Origin: Myroides marinus
GTDB taxonomy: Bacteria; Bacteroidota; Bacteroidia; Flavobacteriales; Flavobacteriaceae
Reading direction: 5' to 3'
Length of the DNA stretch: 64,000 nucleotides
NCBI RefSeq assembly: GCF_900109075.1
Contig: NZ_FNYS01000002.1
Coordinates: 186,001 to 250,000, forward strand
This document shows positions 25,860-36,997 of this stretch, one piece after another (the stretch's first letter is position 1; every line of letters starts with the position of its first letter). The translations under genes were made by a program, and so were the position numbers. The notes under the pieces were generated by a model, which was given only the letters and a program-made list of their open reading frames with translations, searched no databases and was not told the origin of the DNA.

Positions 25860-27509
25860 TTACAAATTAAGATTTTGGCTCTTATCAGATCTCACTTGAT
25901 ACCCAAAACGAAGTGTCTTAGTCTCATTTGCTTTTAGCTTAAGATCCCATTTCACCAATCCTTTTTCAGTATCTACAACACCAGAAGATGTATCTGTTAA
26001 TTCAATTTCTATACTTGTATTATTACTTAGAGGATATTGATCTTCCACCTGTATCACTACTTGTTCTGATTTATTATTGCGAACAGTAATATCATAAACG
26101 AAGTTTTGAGTCTTCTTAGATGATAATACCTTCGTACCAGACTTATCTTTCATCAGCGTGCGAGTTACAGTTACTTTAGGATCTTTACCCATATTTAACT
26201 TCATCTCTTCCTCTGTATTCGCAGGGTTAAGAATAGTTTTACCCACATATACTCCGTCAAATATCACATTAGCCTCTCCTGCTAATAAATTATAGTTCCC
26301 ATAATCAGTGATAGTAGCAACTAAATAAGCATTTAGATCTAGCTTAGGAGCAACGTAATACTTGTACTCTGCTGGAATACTAAAGTCATTTAACGATACA
26401 CTATGAGACTTCCCATTAGATAATATCGTATAAGGAATACTGATATCAAATGATACGTTAAGTTGAGATTCATTTACTTGTGTATAGCTACTCACACTCT
26501 TCGTTTCATAAACTACAGATTTATCTGCCTTAGCATAGTCCTTAGTTTCATAGCTATCTGACACGTCCAACATAGCTGAAGGACTGATTTTCTTTACACC
26601 TATACCTACCCCTTTACCATACTGCCCATAAGTTGCATTAGATCTATAGTCTAAAAACCACGTTCTCCAAGTAGGGATAACATTACTCTGATTAGCTACA
26701 CCACTAGTCAAGCTAAGATTCACTCCTCTCCAGTCAATACCTGAATACTGTTTCACATCTGCTTTATACACTACTTTAACTGGCGAGTTAATCTTATCTA
26801 CTCTTAAGTCATAGAACGGCTTCCAAGACGCAGATTGAGTAAGATATTTAATCTGAAAAGGTACATCTCCTTCTTTATCATTCATCACTTGTATGATAAG
26901 CTTTCCTTTACTTGACTTCTCGTCTTTACCTTCGTTAAATGCAAGTTTACTTTCTAAGTTAGAAAGCTTTATTTCTAAGATCTCTTTCTTCTCTGTTAGC
27001 TTGTCAACTTCTGTAACTAATTGTAATCTCTTTGTTTTATAATAATCAACCATCTTCATTACTTCAGCAGTAGTCGTACCATTCTCCCCTCCTACATTCT
27101 GGTTCTTATCTAATAGATCTATAGTTTTATTTTCTACGTTTAAAGCATTGCTTAATTTCTTAATCTCAGCTTTAATTAATTTGATACTATCCTTTACAGG
27201 TTTAATCAATGGGGAATCTACTGCGCTATCATATTCCTCTACATAACGATTACTATACTGAATAGACATCACTGTCACATCACTGATAGATCCTATCTGT
27301 ATAGAGCTCTCATTTAAATAATCAGCTACGTTAGTAATTACAAGTTCAGAAGTTCCTTTTGGTAACTTCACTTTTGCTTTATGTGTTAGTTCAGCACTGT
27401 TAAAGTAAACGCGAGCACTCTCTAAACTAGCTTGTGTAAACACGGGCTTCTGCCCCCAAGTCACAACTGAACACAAAGCTAAAGCAACAATTGTTAGGTT
27501 CTTTTTCAT
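25860..27509 (-). CDS. DUF4139 / mucoidy inhibitor MuiA family protein
   Basis: The 549-residue protein starts at ATG 27509 with a signal peptide (MKKNLTIVALALCSVVTWGQ); the longer frame opens with TTG. An N-terminal DUF4140-like part (ESARVYFNSAELTHKAKVKL, PKGTSELVITNV) precedes a coiled-coil of about 90 residues (LIKAEIKKLSNALNVENK onward). The C-terminal DUF4139 domain shows LTQSASWKPFYDLRVD and ends in a beta-rich region (ETKTLRFGYQVRSD). The name comes from a mucoidy phenotype; the molecular function is not known. It lies 17 bp after radA and may share its transcript. Confidence 0.87.
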   Translation of the reverse strand: MKKNLTIVALALCSVVTWGQKPVFTQASLESARVYFNSAELTHKAKVKLPKGTSELVITNVADYLNESSIQIGSISDVTVMSIQYSNRYVEEYDSAVDSPLIKPVKDSIKLIKAEIKKLSNALNVENKTIDLLDKNQNVGGENGTTTAEVMKMVDYYKTKRLQLVTEVDKLTEKKEILEIKLSNLESKLAFNEGKDEKSSKGKLIIQVMNDKEGDVPFQIKYLTQSASWKPFYDLRVDKINSPVKVVYKADVKQYSGIDWRGVNLSLTSGVANQSNVIPTWRTWFLDYRSNATYGQYGKGVGIGVKKISPSAMLDVSDSYETKDYAKADKSVVYETKSVSSYTQVNESQLNVSFDISIPYTILSNGKSHSVSLNDFSIPAEYKYYVAPKLDLNAYLVATITDYGNYNLLAGEANVIFDGVYVGKTILNPANTEEEMKLNMGKDPKVTVTRTLMKDKSGTKVLSSKKTQNFVYDITVRNNKSEQVVIQVEDQYPLSNNTSIEIELTDTSSGVVDTEKGLVKWDLKLKANETKTLRFGYQVRSDKSQNLNL

Positions 27510-27526
27510 AGTTTTCAATTTTTAAA

Positions 27527-28897
27527 TTAACCAAAGAGGTATTCTACTACATCTTCGATTTTAGTCACTAGTATCACTTTAATGGCAGAACTGTTATGAC
27601 TAATCTTATTATACTTAGATACAAAGATTGTTGAGAATCCAAGCTTCTCTGCTTCTTGTATGCGTTGATCTACACGATTAACAGGTCTAATCTCTCCAGA
27701 CAATCCTACTTCACCTGCAAAAGCAAAGTCTTTACCTATTGAGACATCTTGATCTGAAGAAAGAATAGCCGCTACCACTCCCAAGTCAATAGCTGGGTCA
27801 TCTACTGAGATACCTCCTGTGATATTCAAGAAAACGTCTTTCTGTCCTAATCTAAATCCAGCTCTTTTTTCTAATACAGCCAATATCATATTAAGTCTCT
27901 TCAGATTATACCCTGTGGCACTGCGCTGAGGAGTACCATATACTGCTGTACTAACTAAAGCCTGTACCTCTACCATCAGTGGTCTCATCCCTTCTAAAGT
28001 TGCAGCAATAGCTGTACCTGATAGTTCTTCTTCTTTATGCGAAATTAATATCTCTGATGGATTAGATACTTCCCTAAGCCCACTGCCTTGCATCTCATAT
28101 ATACCAAGTTCTGCTGTAGAACCAAAACGGTTCTTATTCGCTCTTAGTATACGATAGACGTGATTGCGATCACCCTCAAACTGAAGCACAGTGTCTACCA
28201 TATGCTCTAACATCTTAGGTCCTGCAATACTTCCATCTTTAGTAATATGTCCAATAATCAATACGGGGGTACCTGTCTCTTTAGCGAACTTAGTAAGCTC
28301 TGCTGTACATTCCTTAATCTGGGAAACAGTACCTGCAGATGATTCGATATATTCGGTATGTAGTGTTTGAATAGAGTCAATAATTAATACATCAGGTTGT
28401 ATCTCTTCTATCTGACGGAAGATGTTCTGTGTATTCGTCTCCGTTAGGATATAACAGTTATCATTAGCAGGGTTAATACGCTCAGCACGCATCTTAATTT
28501 GCTTCTGACTTTCCTCACCAGACACATAAAGTGTCTTAAATGGCAATCTCAGAGAGATCTGTAGTAGTAAGGTACTCTTACCAATACCTGGTTCACCACC
28601 AAGCAATACCATAGACCCAGGCACAAGACCTCCTCCTAATACACGATTAAGTTCTCCATCCATCGTATTCATACGGATCTCAGCAGTACTGTCAATATCA
28701 CGAACCTTTAAAGGTTTGGCTACTGTCTTTACAACACTTGCAGAACTACTAACTGCTTTCCATGCAGTCTTTTCTTCCTTCTGAATAACCTCTTCTACTA
28801 GTGTATTCCACTCTTTACATGCATTGCACTGTCCTTGCCATTTAGCATACTGCGTACCGCAACTCTGACAGAAAAAAGCTGTTTTTACCTTTGCCAT
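27527..28897 (-). CDS. radA: DNA repair protein RadA
   Basis: This 456-residue protein is normal length for RadA (Sms), a hexameric branch-migration helicase used in recombinational repair. It has the N-terminal zinc finger with Cys10, Cys13, Cys24 and Cys27 (CQSCG, CNAC), the Walker A motif GEPGIGKST, the RadA-specific KNRFGS motif and the C-terminal Lon-like domain (ISVDDPAIDLGVVAAILSS and GEVGLSGEIRPV). All expected parts are intact. Confidence 0.97.
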   Translation of the reverse strand: MAKVKTAFFCQSCGTQYAKWQGQCNACKEWNTLVEEVIQKEEKTAWKAVSSSASVVKTVAKPLKVRDIDSTAEIRMNTMDGELNRVLGGGLVPGSMVLLGGEPGIGKSTLLLQISLRLPFKTLYVSGEESQKQIKMRAERINPANDNCYILTETNTQNIFRQIEEIQPDVLIIDSIQTLHTEYIESSAGTVSQIKECTAELTKFAKETGTPVLIIGHITKDGSIAGPKMLEHMVDTVLQFEGDRNHVYRILRANKNRFGSTAELGIYEMQGSGLREVSNPSEILISHKEEELSGTAIAATLEGMRPLMVEVQALVSTAVYGTPQRSATGYNLKRLNMILAVLEKRAGFRLGQKDVFLNITGGISVDDPAIDLGVVAAILSSDQDVSIGKDFAFAGEVGLSGEIRPVNRVDQRIQEAEKLGFSTIFVSKYNKISHNSSAIKVILVTKIEDVVEYLFG

Positions 28898-29087
28898 TAG
28901 ATATACTATTTAAATCTACATACGAAGATACGATGTTATGATTAGACAAGAAAACATCAGAAAAAGTATTATTAGAAAGGAATAGGTACTATAAATCGTA
29001 ACACTAATCAAATAAGCAATTAAAGATATAATCCGAACAATTAAATAATAATTATATTTACTTATACATAAAAACACTTAAATAAAT

Positions 29088-29648
29088 ATGAAAAAGACAC
29101 TTTGTTGTGCTATACTTGCGATTACAGCCTTAGGTATAACAATTGTACACGCACAAGAAAAACCACTAGAGAAGCACTTTGAAGCAGGAGTACACTTACT
29201 AGGAGTAGGAATAAGCTATGAATATCCTATTATAGATCAATTGACAGTACTAGGTAAAGCTCAATATCAAATGGGCATCTTTGGGAACTCTGACTATGTT
29301 GATTACATAGCTTCACTCTCATTAGGAATAGAATCAAGATACTACTACAATTACAACAAAAGAGTTCAAAAGGGCAAAAATGTTAAACACAATGCTGCTA
29401 ATTTCTTTTCTCTAGGCTTTGATTATATGCCAGACCTATTAACAAGCACGAGTTCATCAGATAACATTAAAGTCGAAAAATCATCTCACTTATCGCCAAT
29501 GTGGAATATTAGAAGAAACATTGGTCAATCAAACTTCAACTACGAAGCAGGTATAGGTTTAGATTTTTATAAAATACACTATAACAATGCCCCAACAGAG
29601 AATAGAACAGGGCCAGCTATAAGGCTATCTATAGGCTACAACTTTTAA
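29088..29648 (+). CDS. Small outer-membrane beta-barrel-like protein
   Basis: The 186-residue protein has a signal peptide (MKKTLCCAILAITALGITIVHAQ). The mature part has alternating strand patterns with aromatic residues (VGISYEYPI, LTVLGKAQYQMGIF, ESRYYYNYNKR) and ends IRLSIGYNF with a terminal Phe, as in outer-membrane barrels inserted by BAM. Its length suits about eight strands. I recognise no specific family. It is monocistronic, with a terminator just after. Confidence 0.7.
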   Translation: MKKTLCCAILAITALGITIVHAQEKPLEKHFEAGVHLLGVGISYEYPIIDQLTVLGKAQYQMGIFGNSDYVDYIASLSLGIESRYYYNYNKRVQKGKNVKHNAANFFSLGFDYMPDLLTSTSSSDNIKVEKSSHLSPMWNIRRNIGQSNFNYEAGIGLDFYKIHYNNAPTENRTGPAIRLSIGYNF

Positions 29649-29660
29649 AATACATTAAAC

Positions 29661-29693
29661 AAAAAAGACCTACTCAATGAGTAGGTCTTTTTT
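29661..29693. terminator. Bidirectional terminator between the barrel gene and atpC
   Basis: A perfect 15-bp stem (AAAAAAGACCTACTC) with an AAT loop serves two convergent genes. Confidence 0.88.
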
Positions 29694-29712
29694 AATATTT
29701 ATAATCAGCTAA

Positions 29713-29994
29713 TTAGTTAGCTAATATAATAATCTTATTATCGCTTAATTCGATAGTACCAAGATTGATAGGTAAATGATAAGTATCATTACTTACTTTC
29801 TCGAATTTAGAACTAAACTCTGGTGCAATAGAAATGTTTTGCCCTGTAAACTTTACATTCCCTTTTGTTAGGATAGAAACAATAGGAGCGTGATTATTTA
29901 ACATCTGAAACTCTCCATTTGCTCCTGGAACCGATACTGAAGTAACTTCTCCAGAAAATAAAGTAGCCTCAGGTGATACAATTTCTAATCTCAT
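29713..29994 (-). CDS. atpC: ATP synthase F1 subunit epsilon, short form
   Basis: The 93-residue protein holds the N-terminal beta-sandwich of epsilon (RLEIVSPEATLFSGEVTSV, GEFQMLNNHAPIVS). The C-terminal helical hairpin of about 45 residues found in longer homologues is absent, so the protein can connect the rotor stalk but not act as the usual extended inhibitor. It is 26 bp after atpD. In this phylum the atpDC pair is often apart from the other ATP synthase genes, as here. Confidence 0.95.
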   Translation of the reverse strand: MRLEIVSPEATLFSGEVTSVSVPGANGEFQMLNNHAPIVSILTKGNVKFTGQNISIAPEFSSKFEKVSNDTYHLPINLGTIELSDNKIIILAN

Positions 29995-30020
29995 GTTGAT
30001 CTCTTTAAATATTAATTAGA

Positions 30021-31535
<1,515 letters not shown>

Positions 31536-31593
31536 TTATGTATTTATTTAACAGCTATTTACGTTTATCGAAAAATTCTACTTTTTCAGAGTG

Positions 31594-31601
31594 CAAAGAT
31601 A
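31594..31601 (-). promoter_or_regulatory. TATCTTTG box upstream of atpD
   Basis: It matches TAnnTTTG on the minus strand, about 61 bp before the atpD start, in the gap after the glmS terminator. Confidence 0.55.
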
Positions 31602-31654
31602 GTTTTTTTCTCTGAATATTAAAAAGTTTGAAATTTTATTTTACACAAAAAAAA

Positions 31655-31675
31655 GCGAGCCTAAAAAAGGCTCAC
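31655..31675 (-). terminator. Terminator of glmS
   Basis: An 8-pair stem GTGAGCCT/AGGCTCGC (one wobble) with a TTTTT loop lies 10 bp after the glmS stop and ends in eight T residues. Confidence 0.75.
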
Positions 31676-31685
31676 TTTCTTATTA

Positions 31686-33530
31686 TTATTCAACCGTTAC
31701 TGACTTAGCTAAGTTTCTCGGTTGGTCAACATTACATTCTCTTAAAACAGCGATGTGGTAAGATAATAATTGTAATGGGATTGTCGTTAATATCGGAGTT
31801 AAAGCCTCAGAAATACCAGGTACTTCGATAACGTGGTCAGCAAGTTCTCTAACTTGTTTATCCCCTTTAGTTACCACAGCAATAATTTTTCCGTTTCTTG
31901 CTTTAATCTCTTGAATGTTGCTCACTACCTTATCATAGTGATCTTGACTTGGTGCAATCACAATCACAGGCATATGCTCATCGATTAATGCGATTGGACC
32001 GTGTTTCATTTCAGCAGCTGGATATCCTTCTGCATGGATATAAGAAATCTCTTTTAATTTAAGAGCTCCTTCTAATGCCACTGGATAGTTATACCCTCTT
32101 CCTAAGTAAAGACAGTTTGTAGAATCTTTATAAACATTAGCAATGCTTAAAATCTCCTCATTTTGAGTTAATGCCTCTTCTACACGTTCTGGAACTAATT
32201 CTAATTCGTGTAAATATTTTAAATACTCAGAGTTTGCTAAAGTTCCTTTTGCCTTAGCTAATCTAAGAGCAATTAAAGTCAATACCGTAATTTGAGTTGT
32301 AAATGCTTTTGTAGATGCTACACCAATTTCAGGACCTGCATGTGTATAAGCACCTGCATGTGTCTCTCTAGAAATAGAAGAACCAACTACGTTACATACA
32401 CCAAATACGAAAGCACCTTTTTCTTTAGCCAATTTAATAGCTGCTAATGTATCTGCAGTTTCTCCAGATTGAGAAATAGCAATTAATACATCACTAGAAT
32501 CAATAATAGGGTTTCTATATCTAAACTCAGATGCATATTCTACCTCTACAGGTATTCTAGCGAACTCCTCGATTACATACTCAGCTACTAGCGCAGCATG
32601 CCATGAAGTACCACAAGCAGCAATAATAATTCTCTTAGCGTTTAAAAACTTATCGATATTATCCTCGATACCAGCCATTCTGATTAGACCCTGGTCAGCG
32701 ATTAAACGTCCTCTAAAAGTATCTTTAATTACTTCTGGTTGTTCATATATTTCTTTAAGCATAAAATGGTCATAACCATTTTTCTCTATTTGTTCTAAGT
32801 TTAATTGCAACTCTTGAACATAGTGTGTTACTAAAGAGTCATCTTTAATCTTACGGATACGCAATGGCTTGTGTAATCTAATAATAGCCATCTCCTCATC
32901 TTCTAAATAAATAGCATTATTAGTATACTCAATAAAAGGAGAAGCATCAGAAGTAATGAAATATTCATTCTCTCCAATACCGATAGCTAATGGACTTCCT
33001 AATCTAGCAGCGATAATTTCGTCTGGCTTCTTGATATCCATTACGGCTATAGCATACGCACCTACAACTTGATTAAGTGCAATCTGTACAGCCTTACCTA
33101 ATTTTACTCCTTGTGTTTTTTGAACATCTTCGATTAAGTTGATTAACACCTCAGTATCTGTATCAGACTTAAACGTATATCCTCTTTTGATTAATTCTTG
33201 TTTTAATGAATCGTAGTTCTCAATAATCCCATTGTGAATCAACACTAATTCTCCAGAATTAGAGAAGTGAGGGTGAGAGTTTACATCATTAGGAACACCG
33301 TGAGTAGCCCATCTAGTGTGCCCTATTCCTACAGTTCCTTTTTTTATTGCTTCTGTACTTTTTTCTTCTAAATCAACAACCTTTCCCTTTGTTTTACAAA
33401 GGTTAATCGTCTCTCCATCAAATATAGCAAGACCAGCAGAGTCATATCCTCTATACTCTAATCTTGTTAATCCCTTAATAATAACAGGAAACGCATCGCG
33501 ATGCCCTATATATCCAACAATTCCACACAT
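31686..33530 (-). CDS. glmS: Glutamine--fructose-6-phosphate aminotransferase
   Basis: This 614-residue enzyme makes glucosamine-6-phosphate from fructose-6-phosphate and glutamine, the first step to UDP-GlcNAc for peptidoglycan and lipid A. It has an N-terminal Cys2 glutaminase (MCGIVGY; GIGHTRWATHG) and two SIS isomerase domains (ACGTSWHAALVAEY; SQSGETADTLAA; STKAFTTQI). The C-terminus ends with PRNLAKSVTVE, the usual GlmS tail. No glmS ribozyme is expected or seen. It lies 15 bp after the DUF4270 gene on the same strand. Confidence 0.98.
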   Translation of the reverse strand: MCGIVGYIGHRDAFPVIIKGLTRLEYRGYDSAGLAIFDGETINLCKTKGKVVDLEEKSTEAIKKGTVGIGHTRWATHGVPNDVNSHPHFSNSGELVLIHNGIIENYDSLKQELIKRGYTFKSDTDTEVLINLIEDVQKTQGVKLGKAVQIALNQVVGAYAIAVMDIKKPDEIIAARLGSPLAIGIGENEYFITSDASPFIEYTNNAIYLEDEEMAIIRLHKPLRIRKIKDDSLVTHYVQELQLNLEQIEKNGYDHFMLKEIYEQPEVIKDTFRGRLIADQGLIRMAGIEDNIDKFLNAKRIIIAACGTSWHAALVAEYVIEEFARIPVEVEYASEFRYRNPIIDSSDVLIAISQSGETADTLAAIKLAKEKGAFVFGVCNVVGSSISRETHAGAYTHAGPEIGVASTKAFTTQITVLTLIALRLAKAKGTLANSEYLKYLHELELVPERVEEALTQNEEILSIANVYKDSTNCLYLGRGYNYPVALEGALKLKEISYIHAEGYPAAEMKHGPIALIDEHMPVIVIAPSQDHYDKVVSNIQEIKARNGKIIAVVTKGDKQVRELADHVIEVPGISEALTPILTTIPLQLLSYHIAVLRECNVDQPRNLAKSVTVE

Positions 33531-33545
33531 AGCTGTTACTTTTTA

Positions 33546-35171
33546 TTACTTTTTAGCTTTTGTATAATAGATTTCTAACTTCATTTTTTTGCCTTCCGGA
33601 GCATTTGTACCATAAAGTGCTACACCTATTGGAGCACTCACAGAGAATGATGGAATGACAGTTACGTTAGTTGGGGTGTTAGTTATTTCTGTTTGTAGTT
33701 TTTGATTAGTATATCCTGCTACAGCAAAGTTATTTGCTACAGTAAGAGCTAATCTAGGACTTACAGTATTTTTACTCTTCAGTAAACCTCTAATGTGATC
33801 AGTGATTTTAAACTTATAGTAATATCCTTGTTTACCTTTTTCAGTATCCTCTTTTACGAATATACCATTATACCCTTGTTTGATATACTGAGCAGAACTT
33901 ACTGCATCATTCGCAAAATCCGTTATAGCAATACTGTTATCGTAGTCATATAAATATAAACGCTCAGGAATAGGCTGCCCACTCATCTTTTCTTTATCTA
34001 CAAAAATAGTTAGATAAGCATCATTTAGTAAACCTTCACTTTCTTTAATAGCTTTTAACTCTGCGAAATCATTATCTCTTAATAATTCGATAATAGCAAT
34101 ACTACCTTCTCCTCCTCTTAAAAGGATAGACTCATCACCTTGCATGGTATTAGCTTTAGCTACAGCCGATTGATACACAGCATCTTTTTGAGACTTATAA
34201 GTATTAACTGTAAATTTCTTAGATCCTAAGCTATTATTTCCAAAAGGAATACTGATTTCTTTTCTTTCATTCGTCACAGTTTCTTTACCATCTTTATCCT
34301 TAGTTGTAACATCATCATGATAAATAATTACCATTTTCCCTTTAGTTACATCTAAAAGACCCACAGAACCTGTTCCTCCATTAACCCCTTGATTAGTTTC
34401 AAAGTAAAGACCTTTAAACGCTTCGTTAAACCCACTTCCTGTAGTCAACTTAGATTTATTGTCTTTCATAAACTTAGTGAAATGTGCCTCATCTAGATCT
34501 AACCAAGCACCAGGAGTCAAACGCTCTTTTACTAAGTTCTCACCAGTTTTTGGATCCTTAATAGGAGCACCGTCTTTATCTTTTTTATAGATAACGATTT
34601 CTTTATTGTCGAAGAAGAAGCTTCTCTTTTTATTCAGAACATCTCCTACTTTATTCTGTTCGAAGTCACTATTCTTATTAGTAAAGAACTTAGAAGTACT
34701 ACCATCACTTAGATCAACATCCATAAGATAGTATCCATTTTGATAAACCTTAAGATCTATCAATCCTTCACCATAAACGTTCTTTAATTTATACTTAGTC
34801 ACCTTATCCTCTACTTTATCAAATTGAGAGTAATAAGGAATATACACATATACAGAATCTACTTTAACTTTATCCGTTATCTCACTAATAGTACTAGTTT
34901 GATTTACCAGTTGCAATACTAAGTTACTGCTAGTAGCACCGAATAAACCATTGTCTAAATACCCAAAAGGCACCTCGTTTAATCTACTTCCATCTACAAC
35001 ACCATAAGACTTATTATAAGCCTTCAAATCTTTAACTGTATGTGGAACAATCTCAAAAGCTCCTCCACCGATTAAATCATTTCCTGTTGATGTAAAATCA
35101 CTTTCACAAGCTTGTAAGGCTACTAAGCCTACTACAAGAGATATTCCTTTTAATATTTTTTTATGGTTCAT
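33546..35171 (-). CDS. DUF4270 domain-containing lipoprotein
   Basis: The 541-residue protein has a lipoprotein signal ending VALQACESD with Cys22. The mature part is beta-rich (FGYLDNGLFGATSSNLVLQL; KVDSVYVYIPYYSQF) and ends in a PSFSVSAPIGVALYG segment, matching DUF4270, a family largely restricted to Bacteroidota with unknown role. The position between a GT5-like gene and glmS is one I recall as common in flavobacteria. It probably sits in the outer membrane. Confidence 0.87.
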   Translation of the reverse strand: MNHKKILKGISLVVGLVALQACESDFTSTGNDLIGGGAFEIVPHTVKDLKAYNKSYGVVDGSRLNEVPFGYLDNGLFGATSSNLVLQLVNQTSTISEITDKVKVDSVYVYIPYYSQFDKVEDKVTKYKLKNVYGEGLIDLKVYQNGYYLMDVDLSDGSTSKFFTNKNSDFEQNKVGDVLNKKRSFFFDNKEIVIYKKDKDGAPIKDPKTGENLVKERLTPGAWLDLDEAHFTKFMKDNKSKLTTGSGFNEAFKGLYFETNQGVNGGTGSVGLLDVTKGKMVIIYHDDVTTKDKDGKETVTNERKEISIPFGNNSLGSKKFTVNTYKSQKDAVYQSAVAKANTMQGDESILLRGGEGSIAIIELLRDNDFAELKAIKESEGLLNDAYLTIFVDKEKMSGQPIPERLYLYDYDNSIAITDFANDAVSSAQYIKQGYNGIFVKEDTEKGKQGYYYKFKITDHIRGLLKSKNTVSPRLALTVANNFAVAGYTNQKLQTEITNTPTNVTVIPSFSVSAPIGVALYGTNAPEGKKMKLEIYYTKAKK

Positions 35172-35222
35172 CTAGTCAATCCAATGTATATGGGTTATTA
35201 CTATTCTATAGAGATGTAGTTA

Positions 35223-36026
35223 TTAAAAAAACTTCTGATAAAATTCAGTATAAGCCTGAGCAAACTCATCTTTAGCTACGAAAGGTAAAAAAGGTTTTTC
35301 AGAAGACTCTATAAATTTTGTTAAATTTGAGCTTACCTCTTCAGAAGCAATGATCACCCCATCAGAATTTTTAATAGCATTTTTCATGATATTCTCATAC
35401 GTAGGCTCTGTAAAATCACTTACAATATCCTCTGAGAAACCGTCAAATGCGATTTTTTCTTTCATAGTAGCATCAAGTACTCCTTCGAATCCTTCGCTAA
35501 AGATAGAAGTAACCACCTTCGTATCAGAGAAGATAGCTTCATCTTTATAATAATGTTTTAGGTATGTAGGCAGTAGTGACGCCATCCACCCTTGTACATG
35601 TATCACATCAGGCACCCAGTTAAGCTTCTTAACTGTCTCGATAACACCTTTAGTAAAGAATATCGCTCTCTCGTCATTATCAGGATATAACGTCCCGTCT
35701 TCATCCGAGAATGTAGATTTTCTTTTAAAGTACTCATCATTATCTATAAAGTAAACTTGAATTCGCTCTTTTGGGATAGAAGCTACTTTTATAATCAATG
35801 GCATATCCATGTCATTCACGACTAGATTCATACCAGACAGTCTAATAACTTCGTGTAATTGATGTCTTCTCTCATTTATACTACCATATCTAGGCATAAA
35901 TATTCTTATCTGTCCACCTTGATCATTAATCATTTTTGGAGCATCATAAGACATTAATGAAACTTCGTTTTCTGCTAAATAAGGTACCACTTCAGATGAT
36001 ACATATAATATCCTCTTTTCTTTCAT
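35223..36026 (-). CDS. Glycogen/starch synthase-like protein, N-terminal (GT5) half only
   Basis: The 267-residue protein starts at ATG 36026 (KEKRILYVSSEVVPYLAENE); the longer frame opens with TTG. It matches the N-terminal Rossmann domain of GT5 glycogen synthases: VSSEVVPY, a PRYGSINERRHQLHEV segment, DNDERAIFFTKG and PDVIHVQGWMASLLPTYL. The C-terminal nucleotide-sugar-binding domain (another 200 residues or more) is missing, and the KxGGLAD loop near the N-terminus is replaced by AENEVSLMSYDAP. It is therefore unlikely to be a working synthase by itself. It is divergent from panC across a gap with two promoter boxes. Confidence 0.85.
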   Translation of the reverse strand: MKEKRILYVSSEVVPYLAENEVSLMSYDAPKMINDQGGQIRIFMPRYGSINERRHQLHEVIRLSGMNLVVNDMDMPLIIKVASIPKERIQVYFIDNDEYFKRKSTFSDEDGTLYPDNDERAIFFTKGVIETVKKLNWVPDVIHVQGWMASLLPTYLKHYYKDEAIFSDTKVVTSIFSEGFEGVLDATMKEKIAFDGFSEDIVSDFTEPTYENIMKNAIKNSDGVIIASEEVSSNLTKFIESSEKPFLPFVAKDEFAQAYTEFYQKFF

Positions 36027-36066
36027 CTTCAATTATAATTTCTGTGTTTGAAATAAATAAACATTG

Positions 36067-36074
36067 CAAATTTA
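36067..36074 (-). promoter_or_regulatory. TAAATTTG box for the GT5-like gene
   Basis: It matches TAnnTTTG on the minus strand, about 40 bp before the ATG at 36026. Confidence 0.5.
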
Positions 36075-36105
36075 CAAAAATTTATGCAGTTATTTTCTAA
36101 ATAAC

Positions 36106-36113
36106 TAATTTTG
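36106..36113 (+). promoter_or_regulatory. TAATTTTG box for panC
   Basis: It matches TAnnTTTG, 23 bp before the panC ATG at 36137, and is divergent from the box at 36067. Confidence 0.55.
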
Positions 36114-36136
36114 CCATTATTTTAAACACGAAGCTA

Positions 36137-36985
36137 ATGTTTCTTTTTAGTACAAAAGCCGAATTACAAGCGTATTTAAAAACATTTCGCGATGCTAATA
36201 AGGCAATTGGTCTTGTACCAACAATGGGGGCCATTCATAACGGGCACCTCTCATTAATGGAACAATCTTTAAACGAAAATGAATGTACGGTAGTAAGTAT
36301 TTTCGTAAATCCTACGCAATTTAATAATGCGGAAGATTTAGAAAAATACCCTCGTACTTTAGAAAGAGATAAGGAGATTATTAAGTCTCTTTCTGAACAA
36401 ATTGTAATATTTGCACCATCAGTTGATGAAATTTATGGTGGAAATACTGTAGCCCAATCATTTGACTTTGATGGACTAGAAAACGAAATGGAAGGTGCTT
36501 CTCGCCCTGGCCATTTTGATGGAGTAGGAACTATCGTGGGTAAATTATTCGAACTTGTGTCACCTACCAAAGCTTATTTTGGAGAAAAAGACTTCCAACA
36601 GTTACAAATCATTCGCAAGATGGTACAGAAACTTCACATTCCTGTACAAGTAATTGGAGTTCCTATCTTTAGAGGAAGCGATGGTTTAGCGATGAGCTCG
36701 CGTAATGAGCGCGTATCTGCAGAAGGACTTCAAAAATCTACTTTCTTATACCAAGTCTTATTGAAAGCCAAGGAATTATTTAAAAGTGAAAGTATTTCTA
36801 AAGTTAATGCTTTTGTAGAGAATGAATTTAAAAATAATTCTAACTTTGAACTCGAATACTTCACTATCGCAGAAGAAGATTCTCTAAAAACAGCTACTGA
36901 TAAAAAAGTAGACCATAAATACAGAGGATTCTTAGTAGCTCATATTGAAGGTGTTCGACTAATCGACAATTTATCTTTTAACTAA
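36137..36985 (+). CDS. panC: Pantothenate synthetase
   Basis: This 282-residue enzyme joins pantoate and beta-alanine with ATP to give pantothenate. The nucleotidyl-transferase signature (VPTMGAIHNGHLSLM) and the LAMSSRNERVS loop are intact, as is GEKDFQQLQIIRKM. It is 12 bp upstream of panD, so the two coenzyme-A precursor enzymes are co-transcribed. panB is not in this window. Confidence 0.97.
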   Translation: MFLFSTKAELQAYLKTFRDANKAIGLVPTMGAIHNGHLSLMEQSLNENECTVVSIFVNPTQFNNAEDLEKYPRTLERDKEIIKSLSEQIVIFAPSVDEIYGGNTVAQSFDFDGLENEMEGASRPGHFDGVGTIVGKLFELVSPTKAYFGEKDFQQLQIIRKMVQKLHIPVQVIGVPIFRGSDGLAMSSRNERVSAEGLQKSTFLYQVLLKAKELFKSESISKVNAFVENEFKNNSNFELEYFTIAEEDSLKTATDKKVDHKYRGFLVAHIEGVRLIDNLSFN

Positions 36986-36997
36986 AACTCACGCGAA

